DNA of 64,000 nt from Mangifera indica (lineage: Eukaryota; Streptophyta; Magnoliopsida; Sapindales; Anacardiaceae): positions 248,001-312,000 of the forward strand of contig NC_058155.1 of NCBI RefSeq assembly GCF_011075055.1, given 5' to 3'. Below, one piece after another: positions 1-11,427 of the stretch. Below the pieces are notes generated by a model that saw nothing but the letters and a program-made list of their open reading frames with translations, was not told where the DNA came from and did not search any database. The position numbers were made by a program, and so were the translations under genes. The number at the start of each line of letters is the position of its first letter. The stretch's first letter is position 1.

Positions 1-107
1 TTGAGTATAACATACAAAATCAGAGTTAACAAAACCCAGATAAAAATCAAATTAGTAGAATAAAATGTGTGATTTACAAATTTTGATATTACTAAATACA
101 ATCTATA

Positions 108-468
108 TACTACATATGTGAAACACACCCAAGGTGAAAATCCCAGTAACCTTTCGGAAATCAACAGTTTTTTCTTATTTTTTTGGTAACAGTATACAGC
201 ATCAAAGAGGTATAAAATCCAAATATAACCCATAATATTTACATATAATATACCATATCATGGGAAAATCTCCCACATTAAAAATCCCAGCAACACTGCC
301 GGACATCAACCTTGTTCTTTTTTAACTAAATAAAATACAACGCGTGATTCATAAAAGCATTAAAATGATTAATTTTCTTAAAAGAAAATACACATACCAC
401 AAATGGGAAACACTCCCAACGTGAGCCCAAGAGCTGTAGAAAACGCCAGTTGCTTCGGCTCTGCACCT
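108..468 (-). repeat. Three tandem exon-2-like modules in the DUF2062 gene
   Basis: Exon 2 (about 391-468) is followed on the minus strand by two related blocks, at about 251-312 and 108-170, spaced about 140 bases apart. Read on the minus strand, each keeps an AG, a GTTxCTGGGATTTT core, a GTGGGAG/TTGGGTG stretch and TTTCCC/TTTCAC near the end. They translate as VAGIFNVGDFPM and VTGIFTLGVFHIC, which resemble exon 2's ALGLTLGVFPIC. They may be decayed exon duplications or alternative exons. Confidence 0.5.
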
Positions 469-613
469 CTGAATCAAAAACAAACACAAACCAGATTCAG
501 AAACAACCCAAAAACCTCTAAAGAATCATCTAAAAATGATAAAGGTTGTACCTTTGGAGGATTTGAAGAAGAGGGTCGATGACCTTCTTGTTAAACCAAG
601 GTCCCAACACCAT
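398..613 (-). CDS. DUF2062 family gene, exons 1 and 2 (partial, runs off left edge)
   Basis: Two exons of a plant DUF2062 (PF09835) membrane protein of unknown function. Exon 1 is 613 down to 552: an ATG at 613-611 opens a 20-codon stretch beginning MVLGPWFNKKVIDPLL, followed by a GT donor at 551-550. Exon 2 is 468 down to 398: it follows an AG acceptor at 470-469, reads GAEPKQLAFSTALGLTLGVF and ends at a GT donor at 397-396. The phases agree (62 bp, then 71 bp). The EPKQLA...TLGVFPICG stretch is the conserved start of the domain as I know it from plant homologues. The rest (membrane segments) must lie left of base 1. I infer the gene is real because both splice junctions and the frame are intact; the product's function is unknown. 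Confidence 0.72.
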
Positions 614-3516
614 TTTTCAATTTTATTTTTTTCAAATCTTCAGTATAAACACAGCAGATTGTATTTAAATTGAATCAAATTTGAATAATTTTTTTTCAAA
701 TTAAATGAAGTTTTGATGGTTAGATTTTGAGAGTTAAAAGAAGATATCAGATTCGTTTCTTGAATTCAGAAACTACTTTTATTTTTTGTGTTGGATTGGC
801 TGTACTGAGTTTGCGTCTATTTGATACTGTTTAAGATAGATGGTTTGCAAGGAAATGTTCGTCTGCAAGGAGGACCAACTTAAGTTGTTTAAAGATCAGA
901 AAAATTGATTCCAAAACGTTGATCTGTAGAAATATAGTGGGGCCTACAAATTTAAGCTGAACTAACGTGTAACCGGGTTGTAGACCTGAATTTCTTCATG
1001 GGTAAAGCGTCATGGTTGCGTGACGCAACAAATTGGAACACGGATGTGTTTTACTATTATTTTGGTTTGTTTTTGCTTGTGTTCCTATGGTTTTCTGACT
1101 GGATATGGTTTATATTAATAAATTACCTGAAATTATGGGTTGTATCAAAAGTTGACTAATTCTCTGTAAACTATCTGTAATAGCCCAAAGCATAAAGTTA
1201 AATACCAAAAGACTACTATGATCTTTTTTATAAAACAATAATATTATATCTATAAATAAATTATACAAATTTATATAAATAAATTTAGATAAAAGTATCT
1301 AATTAAATAATTTTAAAGTGAGTAAAAAAATAAGTAATCACCTTACTTAATCATTATCTATCACCTTAATTTGTACAATTTGTTCAACATAGTTTTGTTT
1401 TTTGTAAAAACCCTACGGCTTGATATAAAATGACATCATAATCAAGCTATACAAACTTTGAAAATACTCATTTTTACACTTTCACTTAAACTTCAATATA
1501 GTGATTTCAAATTTAAAGAAGGAAGATGGTTACATCTAAATATTTATACTAACATTAACTTAAAATTTGTTTATTTAATAATTATTCATTATTATTTTTT
1601 TAGTACATTTAATTTATTTAGTCAATTTGAAGTATATTTCAAAATATTGAGATGATATATTAGAAAAATGCAGCGGTTAAATGTTATTTTCACATAAAGG
1701 TAAAAAGATAATTTATCATGTGGAGGTAAATTGATATTTTTAACATTCTTATCAAATTTTTTTAAGATTATAATTTATACATTTAGTTATGAAATTTTAG
1801 TTTGATTTAAGTACAAAAATATATAAGGAAGATCAATACAAGGGTAAATTGATATTTTACTAAGTTAGGGTAAATTCATATTTTATCATGTAGTGTGTAT
1901 ATTTAAATTTTATTATGTAAGGGTAAATTGATATTGTAAACCCAAAAGCTAAAACTCTAAACCTTAAACACTAATTGCTAACTCTAAACTATATTACAAG
2001 TGTTGTTATAATTTTTAGAGGTAAATACGAATCAAACCAAGCCTAAAAACCCTCTAACTTGAGTTTGATGTGAATGAAAAATAGTTTGATTTGAGTTTGA
2101 CTTGACCTTGTCAATCCAAAATTAAGGGTGACTTGAGTTTGACTGAATTTGAGTTTAACTCAAATTCATAGTTTGAATTAACTATTCGAATTCATAACTC
2201 AGATTCATGACTTAAGTTTACAAAATATATTGTTTTATTCAATAATGGGGAAGCAACGTCCTATTGTTTATAAGTCGCAAACTTAAGTCATAAATTTGAT
2301 CTTAATTAGAGTTGAACCAAGCTAGACTTCCTCTAGCTTGAGTTTGACGCGATTTCAAAATCAACTTGACCCTCTTTACTCAAATTCACTTAACGAATTT
2401 AAGTTGAGTCAAACTGAGCATACAAATTTGTCCAAAACATCAACAAAACAGTATGATTCTCTTACTTACCTCTCTTCTAATGAAAGCTTAATCTTCGAGC
2501 TTCAAATTCCTTAATGTACCTCTAATTTGACTCTCACTCACTTTGGATTTATCTCTATAGTTTATATAATAAAAGTGTTAAAGTTTGCTTATTAAATTGA
2601 ACTCCTTTATATAGATTTTAAGAGTTAATTGTAAAGAACGAGCATTCATCACTATGCATATGCATTTCTAACAATTATTCCACCATGAATTGTATTTCAC
2701 TTTATTTCAAACTACGATATATTAATAACTTTTGCTCAAGAATGGGTGCTCCCCACATCAGAAATACCTTCTTACTAATGAGTAATCATTCATCCTTATT
2801 GAATGATTCTTATACATAAAACAAGTGTTCATCTTGATAAATAATCATTCAACAACACTAGAGCGACTCTCAATAATAGTTATAGGTATTACTCTTCACC
2901 TTTAACAAACTTATGCCATAACTCAATAATGTATGCTTGAATACACTTTTTTCCGCAAGTAATTTAAGGTTTCACTAGTCATAGGGTCAATACAATTCAA
3001 ACTTACAACCTCCTCCTAGGGAATTTTGTTGTTCTACCACTTTTGCTAACCCTTGGGGTCAATGCTTAAATACATTTAATTGGCACAAGTAAAAGATAAT
3101 TCTTGCATCTAGATAAACAGATCTTTAATGTACTTTTACCAAGGTTTTTTAGGGAACTTTTGTACACTTGACCACATTAATTACACTTATATTTACTTTT
3201 CCTATTAGCTTTAAACTTAGTGAAATGCTCCCATACAACAAATCTTTCTTTCATAACTTTCTATTTTGCTATTGAAGCTTTTATGTTATTGCTTTCAATT
3301 TGTAGTAAAGAAGATGAACTTCCTCCTTTCTTTGACTAGGAGTTCATCATTTTAAACTTTGAATAATCAACCTATCTATGAGATACAACTAAATGGTCAC
3401 AAAATAATACATATCTCATAGATTTTAGCTTGTTTACCACTAATATCTCATAGTATTTGTCAACTTTATAAATTCTATAAATATGCAAATAATTTAATAA
3501 TATGTTAAAATAAACC

Positions 3517-3520
<4 letters not shown>
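614..3520. other. AT-rich intergenic region, upstream of the DUF2062 gene
   Basis: I see no supportable gene here. Bases 614-900 hold the presumed 5' UTR and promoter side of the DUF2062 gene. Bases 1690-1940 contain several copies of a gggtaaattgatatttt word. Bases 2030-2420 contain many gagtttgact/caaactca words, a low-complexity repeat that recurs at 48900-49350. The longest open frame (65 codons at 1458) has no recognisable motif. Confidence 0.5.
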
Positions 3521-3522
<2 letters not shown>

Positions 3523-3560
<38 letters not shown>

Positions 3561-3590
3561 GTCTCTCTCTCTCTATATATATATATATAT
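3523..3590. repeat. (CT)n-(TA)n compound microsatellite
   Basis: An uninterrupted CT tract with two GT variants runs to about 3574 and is followed by a TA tract to 3590. Two telomere-like CCCTAAA words follow at 3597-3611. Confidence 0.95.
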
Positions 3591-3948
3591 GATGTCTAAA
3601 CCCTAAACCCTCTTGAAGACTTATTAGAGTTCCTACAATGATAGGGTTCAAGATAGGGGATACAACCTAAGTCTATAGACATCACCTTATAAAAACATAG
3701 GCCAACCAAAACAAAAACCAGACTACATCATCCTCTAAAAATGCTAACTCAAAAACCAGCAAGAAAAGGCATTCCTATTGACTTCATCACATAACTAGGC
3801 AAGACGCACATCCTGACCAAATTTGGAACTTTTGCATCCAAAGCAGGAATATGCACCAAGATAAATTTATAAGAGATAAGAAAATCTAGGCAAAGCATAA
3901 ATGCAAAAACCTTCACATAACCACTTTCAGAAAATTTCCAGTAGCAAG

Positions 3949-4458
3949 CAATCTAGAATATATATTTCTCAAATATCTATAACAAAATGACATTGCTGGA
4001 AAGGCAGAACATCAACAAAAAGGGCAAAGAAAAAATCGCATAAAAGAAAGGCAACATCTCCAAGAAATATCTTATAGTAGATAGCCACAAAACATGGAGG
4101 TAGGTCTAATCTAAAGAAAGACAACTTGTATAACAACATATAAAGTTCCCTGAAGGAAGCAACAAATAACTAGCAACAACAAGAGCACATCTGAAGGAAG
4201 GATCAATCTAGAATATATACTTCTCAAATATCTATAACAAAATGACATTGCTGGAAAGGCAGAACATCAACAAAAAGGGCAAAGAAAAAATCGCATAAAA
4301 GAAAGGCAACATCTCCAAGAAATATCTTATAGTAGATAGCCACAAAACATGGAGGTAGGTCTAATCTAAAGAAAGACAACTTGTATAACAACATATAAAG
4401 TTCCGTGAAGGAAGCAACAAATAACTAGCAACAACAAGAGCACATCTGAAGGAAGGAT
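3949..4458. repeat. Two-copy tandem duplication, period 255 bp
   Basis: Copy 1 is 3949-4203 and copy 2 is 4204-4458. Both start caatctagaatatata and end gaaggaaggat. By eye only a few bases differ (for example atttctc/acttctc and ttccctg/ttccgtg), so the duplication is recent. It lies in sequence with no recognised gene. Confidence 0.9.
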
Positions 4459-5859
4459 CTAGAGAGGAAAAGCAACAAACACTGTATAAGTAAAATCTAT
4501 AGTCTCTACAGATTTTGGAAATTCTAATCAATTTACTAGAGGATCTGATAGAACATTAAGAGCCTGAACAAGAATATCTTGAGCACCAATTTTCTTAGCT
4601 AAACAAAGAAAGCTTCATCTAATTGGGATAATAATAACTGAGGATTAGAAAAATCCAAGATGCACACAAAAGAGGCTACTGGCAGCAAACTACAATAGTA
4701 GACAATAAGACAACATTGGACAGATTCTACAAAAGCTAAGCATAAAAAATCATTGCTAACTTTGTTGACTTTATAGAAGTTAGACCAACAACAAAAAATT
4801 GAGTACAAGAACATAAGAATAACTAGGCCAATAAATTTTTTCACTAATAAATTGCTTAAGACCAAGTTGTTTTTGTACATAGAAGAGTTAATTGTAGAGC
4901 TAAAGAGATTAAATACATTTTGGATGTTAGGAGAATGGCGGGAACTTGTAGGAGATAGCCAACTACAACTTGGAAATTGTTTTTTGTGCTTATTAGAACT
5001 AAAGTGGACTACACTGTTGTGATTCATATGATAGATTTTATTAAATATGCAAGGATGCAAGAATTGTTGCATAACATCAAGTTTGTCTTGCCAGGGAAAA
5101 TACAGCCAGATCTTTTGTAGGGTTTTCTTGTAGTCCAAGCAGGTTAGCAGGAAAGGAATAGTAGCAAAAGAAAGGACAGAGTTTAGCTTTCTAGTCTACC
5201 CTATTCTATGTTTTCCATTAGGCCAGGCAGGAATGGTAACAGATGACTCACTTCCTACACCAAAAATCTAGAAAACACATTAATGTGTGAGGAGAGTAAA
5301 TTTTGGAGTCTTAGTTATAGGAGTAGGAAATCTAGAACTGTGTAAACTATAGAACAAAAATATTAGTAAAAACTAGACCATGACAATATTTGAGAGCCAT
5401 TTTCTCCACTTGACAAGACTGAAAATGTCAACAAGTCTAGAATGAGTTCCTAGGCAGAATAGGTTATAACCAAGAGATGTAACACCTACCATGTCTTCCA
5501 AAGCACCCCAGCTTGGAGTCCAACGATCTAGTAGAAAAGTCTAGCTTAAGGATAGGGCATTTAAAGCGTAACAACATCTAACTAGGGAGTTTTTACAATT
5601 TGATAGGATGAAAGAAAAGGAGACTCTAACTTTTGAAAATTTGTTGTATACCAAAGAACAACTAGAGAGGGTCTTGCAAAAGAGAAAATAGGTTAGTATA
5701 AGCATAATTTTTTGTACACCAAAGAACAAGTAAAGAGGATCTTGTAAAAGAGAGAATAGGTTAGAATAAGTAGGGGAATGTCCTATATCTCCTCTATTTT
5801 TCTATTGCTCTTGCTTGAAGATACTTTTCGGAAGTCTCCATTTGTAGGCAATCTTGGCA
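4459..5859. other. No recognised gene; possible 3' part of the LINE
   Basis: The minus strand has a 179-codon open frame (5138-4599) and a 62-codon frame (5729-5541). I recognise no domain in either. They lie downstream of the LINE relic on the same strand, so this may be its decayed 3' end, but no sequence feature proves that. Confidence 0.3.
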
Positions 5860-6334
5860 TTTTGGTCACTCAGATTGATGTTTGAAATGAAAGCCCTTTT
5901 GTCTCTAACCACTCTCTAGGTATTAGTTCCATCACCTATAATCATCTTAATCTTGCATTTCTTTTCTTCTTTAATCTTTATAAGATTTTTCCATAGCCAA
6001 GAGGTAACATTTCCCATGTTCATCTCCTAAAGATTTTTCCTTTTGATACGATTCCTTTTTACCCAGTTACCTAAATAGAGTCGCTAATTGGTTACACAAG
6101 ATTCCATAAATGTTTAGAGATAGTCTTTTTTTTTTCCATTCTTTGTTCATTGTTAACCCTAAGCCTCCTTCCTTTTTTGAAATATAACTTTGGCCTTATG
6201 TTTGTTCAAGTCCACTCAAAACCAAAAGAAAGCTCTCAATGTCACACCTATCTCCTCGAGTACTTTAAAAAGGAGAATAAAAAGAGAAGACTAATACATA
6301 TGGATGCTAAAAAGAGTGGCCTTGATAAGAGTTA
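5860..6334 (-). pseudogene. LINE (L1-type) reverse transcriptase ORF, downstream fragment
   Basis: The minus-strand translation shows the conserved tail of plant L1-type ORF2. A KKEGGLGL block (the usual K-GGLG motif after the RT fingers) lies at about 6161-6185. About 150 bases further downstream comes an SWLWKNLIKIKEE...IGDGTNT stretch, matching the W-W-K-L...GDG region before the C-terminal zinc domain. Stops and frameshifts are scattered. The fragment stops abruptly at 6334, where a gypsy LTR begins, and the upstream part of the same ORF resumes at 21397-21928. Its left limit is uncertain. Confidence 0.65.
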
Positions 6335-6927
6335 TGACGTAGGACAAACATTGATGAGGTTGTGATTTCATTCATAAGGACGTTTAGGGTTGATATTGTT
6401 CAATAGACGCAAGGGGATGCCAAAAATTCTTGCATGCGTTGTAAATGAAAAAGCTCAAATAAGATGTTTTATTAATAACTTGAATTAAATACTTTTAATG
6501 ACAAAACTCATGTCTTTATATAGGCTCGTTTCTCCTAACTAGACTAGAAAAATATAAAACATAAGGAAAAGTATTTTAATTAAACCTTCCTAAATAATAA
6601 CTTACTAAAACTTATTATTTCTTAAATCAAAATAGGACACTTACCAAAAATAAAAATAGAACTCCTAACTTATTTAGGAAAACTAATATTAATAAAACTT
6701 TATTAATTAAATAAGACTTAAGATTCTTTATTTCACATGCATAAGGCTTCCTTCATGGCTCCATGTCATCATGCATGCCTATGTTATCATGCCACATCAC
6801 TAAATAAGTTGTCACATCATATGTCATGTCATCCTTGTGTGTCACATTATCAACATTCTTTTGGATGATTTCTTTCGTGTTTTAAATGTTTTCCACCCTA
6901 ACACCCTCTTTCCTTGGTCCTTCATTA
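6335..6927 (-). repeat. gypsy-1 3' LTR (left copy)
   Basis: Starts tgacgtaggac and ends ccttcatta; its partner is 20791-21396. A TATA-like motif (GCCTATATAAAG on the minus strand) lies near 6518-6528. A purine-rich stretch on the minus strand (GGGAAAGAA) just right of 6927 is the likely polypurine tract. Confidence 0.8.
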
Positions 6928-9900
6928 TTCTTTCCCATTAGAAAAGAACTCGACCGTGAGTTATCATTGTATAAGTCAACTTGGGGCAGAATTTTGTCAA
7001 ATCAACCATATTAAAGGTGTTAGGAACATTCATATTGTCAAGTAAGTCCACCACATAAGCATTATCATTAATCTTCTTCAAAATTTTGTAAGGCCCATAC
7101 CGTTGTTTAATTTACCATGCATACTGGTTAGAAGTCTCTCTTTTCTAAGAAACACTATAACTTCCTCTCCCATGTCAAGTACTTATCTCCTCTTTTATTT
7201 ATCAATGGAGGTTTTATAAGTCAAATTACTTTCCTTTAAAACTTGTTTCACCACCTCAAACTTGGATACATAATTGTCAGCCAATGTAAAAGCTCTTTGA
7301 CTAGCTCATTTTCCTATAGACATCTTTACTAAGTCAACCACATGCCTTGAGATCTTTGTATAAACTATAGCAAAAAGACTCTTACCCATTGATCTATTTA
7401 TTGAATTATTGTACGCAAATTCAACTTGTGCTAAAGCAAAGTCCTATTGGCCTTTCTTCATCCCACAAATACATCGAATTAAATTTCCCAAGGAACGGTT
7501 AATCACCTCTATTTGTCTATCAATTTATGGATGTGCGGTACTGCTAAATTTCAATTCAGTCCTAAATCTCTTCCATAAAGGAAACCAAAATGCCACCAAA
7601 AGCTTGTTATCTTTATCCGAAACAATTGATAATGGAATCTCATGTAAACAAACAACCTCCTTGAAAAATAACTTAGCCACATGACGAGCATTAGTTTTCT
7701 TCCTACAAGGAATAAAGTGGGGCATCTTAGAGAAACTATCCACCACAACAAATACCAAGTCATATCATCTTTGAGTTCTTGGCAACAAAATCCATGGAAA
7801 CGTCATCCTAAGGTTCATTAGGCATGGTTAAGGCCATGTATAATCCTATGTTTTGTTGTTATCCCTTACTAATTTGGATAATAAGACATATTTGGATAAA
7901 CTTCCCTGCATCTCGCTTCAATTGAGGCCAATAATGACTCTCTTCTAATCCAGCTATAGTTTTATCTCTACCCATATGTCCACTTAAGTCACTTGAGTGT
8001 AACTCTCTAATTAGTTTATCTCTTAATGAGCTCATTTGAATACATAATTGACTCCCTTTAAACAAATACCTATCTTGAATAACAAAATCCTGCATGAAAA
8101 GATTATCTAAATAATTATTCCATACTTGGCCGAAATCTTCATCCTTCTCATATAGCTCTTTGAGTTGCTCAAATTCGGTAATTTTAAAGGCAATCGTGAC
8201 TAACAACATTGTTCTTTTACTCAATGCATCTGCGACTCTATTAGTTGCACTTGATTTATGAATAATCACATAATTAAATCTCTCAAGATACGAAGACTAT
8301 AGTGCTAACATTTGATCTATATGTTTTTGGGCCAGTGCTAAAGGGTTTGGTGGTATGAATAGATGAAAAACTCCCTTGGTAACAAATAAGGCTCCCATGT
8401 CTTCAAATATCTAAATACTACATATAATTCTTGTTGGTAAGTAGACCACTTCTGTCTAGCTTTACTTAACTTCTCATTAAAGAAAGCAATTGGTCTCTTC
8501 TCTTGTGAAAGTACTCCACCAATCCTAATTTCACTAGCATCACACTCTAGCTTAAAAACTTTATTAAAATCAAGCAACGGTAAAATAGGAGTTGTTAACT
8601 TTTTAAAGCTTTGGTTCACATCTTCTTTCCATTGTAATTTTCCTTTCTTCAAACAATTTCTGATAGGTGCTACGACCCCACAGAAATTACGAATGAACCT
8701 CTTATAAAATGTATCTAACCCATTAAAACTCTTCACCTTACTTATAGTTTTTGGTGTCTTCTATTCTCTGATTACTCTAAGCTTGTCCTCATCCACATGC
8801 ATCCTCTTATCACCGATTATAAAGCCTAAGAACAATAGCTTCTTGTTAAGAACATGTACTTCTTTAGATTCACATATAATTTGTTCCCCCTCAAAACTAA
8901 GAACACTTGCTTTAGGTGATTTAGGTGCTCCTCATCATTTTTACTATAAAATTAAAATGTCATCAAAGTAAACCACAACAAAGCTAGATAAGAATGGTCT
9001 TAATACCTTATTCATCAACCTTATAAATGTGCTTAGTGCATTTAAGAGTCCAAATGGCATAACTAACTATTCATACAAACCATCCTTTCTTTTTTAATGC
9101 AGTTTTCCATTCATTCCTCGGTCGAAATTTAATTTGGTGATACTCACTATTTAGGTCTATCTTTGAAAATACCTTGGCACTGTGCATTTAGTCCAATAAA
9201 TCATCAAATGTAGGAATAGGAAATCTATACCTTATAGTTATTTTGTTGATGGCATGACTACCCACATACTTCTCCAACTTCTATCTTTTTTTAGGGTTAA
9301 CAAGGTGGGTATAATGCATGGACTAATGTTTTCTTGAATGTGTCCATTTCTTAGTAATTCTTCCACTTGTTATTTTAATATCTCATTCTCCTTAAGACTC
9401 ATATGATAATGTGGCAAATTTGGTAAACTAGCACCAAGAATAAGGTCAATCTATTGTTAAATATCTTGCAATTGTGGTAGCTCAATAGGTTAGCTTTTAT
9501 ATCTTCAAACTCATCAAATAACCTTTGCACCTCTTTAAGGATCGGTTTCTCCTCCTTTTTTTCTTCTTCAACTATGAGGGTTATTGGAGTCTTTCTCTCC
9601 TTTATGGTGTTGAGGAATTCCTTCTTTTCTAAAGCTATTAAGAGTAAGATCTTCTTATCTTTTTTTTAGACCACTCATGTCTCTCCTTTTAGGAAACACA
9701 ATAATTCTTCTTTTTCACTTAAAAGAGTACGTATTATCACGATCCCTATGAGTTACATCTGCATCATATTACCATGGTATCTCTAGAAGCACATGACAAA
9801 CATCCATCTCCATAACAATGCATAAGATCTCAACTTTATAAGTTTTTCCTACGGATAAAAATAATCTACATTGCTCTACTGCTTTCACATAGGTTTCTTT

Positions 9901-9983
9901 TTAATCCAACCAATATTATAAGGGTAAGGCTATGGCTCAGTTTTTAATTTTAGGTGGTCTACAACACCATTTGCAACTAGGTT
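6928..9983 (-). pseudogene. gypsy-1 pol: protease end, RT, RNase H and integrase, degenerate
   Basis: Read on the minus strand from right to left. The C-terminal half of the protease is at about 9960-9890 (NLVANGVVDHLKLKTEP). The reverse transcriptase region is at about 9300-8750, ending in a GFIIGDKRMHVDEDKL stretch. RNase H is at 8736-8338 (FKLECDASE...[19 protein letters not shown]). The end of RNase H, with VADALSKR, and the zinc-binding HHCC region of integrase are at 8269-7859. The integrase core is at 7758-7525 ([15 protein letters not shown] and IVSDKD). All of it is broken by stops and frameshifts, so no product is expected. The family order protease-RT-RH-IN identifies Ty3/gypsy. 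Confidence 0.85.
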
Positions 9984-9988
9984 CTTAC

Positions 9989-11412
9989 TGTAGGATCGAA
10001 TGGCCTAAGAAGGGAGGTGAATTAGGCAATTTTAAAACAATCTTTACCAAATTTGAGAATTAAAACAATTTATTCAAATCAATTAATGTTGCCTATTTTT
10101 AATCTAATTTATGAGAATAACTAAAATATTCCAAATAATCAATACAATCAAAATAACATAACATAAAGTATGAGTTTAAGGGAAGAGAAAATCAAACACG
10201 CGATGTATAGTGGTTCGACTCAACCCGGCCTACGTCCACTCCTCCAAGCTTTCTCCTTTGGAGTATTCCACTAATCCTTGGTTGACCTAAACCTCAACCA
10301 AACTTTTCTTCACAACCAAAATAGCTTCCAAAGTGCTATTAACCTTTACAAATGTTGAAACTCAATTTCTCTCACAAGAAATTTTCTAATCTCTCCAAAA
10401 GTGAACCTCACTCTTTTATAGCACGAGTTTTAGTACGAAATTGAAATATGATCTCTCAATGACTGTATATGAAAGTTTAAAGCTTAGTACAACCCAATGC
10501 AAATGAAATTACAAAGTGTATGAGCAAGGGTTTTGATTAGAGAAAAGAATTTGCAAGTGAATAGCTCAAAATTAATTTGCTCTCAAATATGTGAAAGTTC
10601 TTGGTGGCAAAAGTTCTTTTCGAACGAATTCCATTGGGTTTATATAGGGGGAAATAAGGAAAGTTACCATTGTGCACAAAGAATAGCCGTTTTAGTTTTC
10701 CAGAAAATACACAATTCGATCGATCTGATGTAATTCGGTCAACTAGATGTGACGTGGCACTTCCGTAGAGCTTACGTGGCACTAGCCGTTGGAAAAATTC
10801 AAACCAAAATTCGGTTGTTCGAATTTTTGGAAGCCAAAATACATAGCTTCTGGACAATTCGGAAGCTGATTCAGTCGGTAAAATTCGGTCGACCAAATTT
10901 TATTACTTTTACCCCCTAAATTTTCAAAAATCATATTTGACCCCTAAAACTTTGAAAAGTGACAATTTAACCCATTTTTGAAAATTCTTTCAACACCAAC
11001 TTTAAGATATGAAAATGTAGTTCACAAAACTTCATCATTTTAAATGAATTAATAAACTTTAGTGAAAAAATTTGCTTAACCCAATAAGTTTGAAAAATGA
11101 CATTTTAACCCAAAATGTAAAAGATATAAAAATGAGTTTTCAAGTGAGCTATCCCATGCAAATAGATATTCTAATCAAAACGAATGCTCCAAATTACAAA
11201 CATGTCTACCTAAACTTGAGTTTTACTTCAAATCTTCAAGAATTCTTCACTTGAGTCTTGTCTTTCATTTCCATTTTAAAACTCCTTCAAGTACATTAGA
11301 TAAATTCTTGCAATCTAAACACACACTCAAGTAAAATCATTAGTTAATATGCTTAGAGACATATTAGTTTGTTATCATCAAAATTAGAGCATAATGACTC
11401 CTTGAGTCAACA
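9989..11412 (-). repeat. copia-1 3' LTR (left copy)
   Basis: Starts tgtaggatcg and ends gagtcaaca. It contains a minus-strand TATA motif (CCCCTATATAAACCC) at about 10637-10651 and several attcggtcgacc-type palindromic words (10734-10900). Confidence 0.95.
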
Positions 11413-11427
11413 ATCTCTCCCTTTTTT
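11413..11427 (-). other. copia-1 polypurine tract
   Basis: The minus strand reads AAAAAAGGGAGAGA immediately before the 3' LTR, the position and composition expected for the plus-strand primer. Confidence 0.85.

Noticed and set aside
1458..1655. 65-codon frame at the left side
   Set aside because: Low-complexity, AT-rich, no motif.
3597..3611. CCCTAAACCCT telomere-like repeat
   Set aside because: Only two units next to a microsatellite; too short to be an interstitial telomere.
4599..5138. 179-codon minus-strand open frame
   Set aside because: No recognisable domain, very Ser/Asn/Phe-rich composition as expected from AT-rich chance frames, and no splice or promoter context. Kept only as part of an unassigned stretch.
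10533..10896. Open frames of 66 and 119 codons in the copia-1 LTR, repeated at 18636
   Set aside because: They lie in LTR sequence around the TATA region, no domain is seen, and the right copy is shortened to 81 codons on the minus strand.
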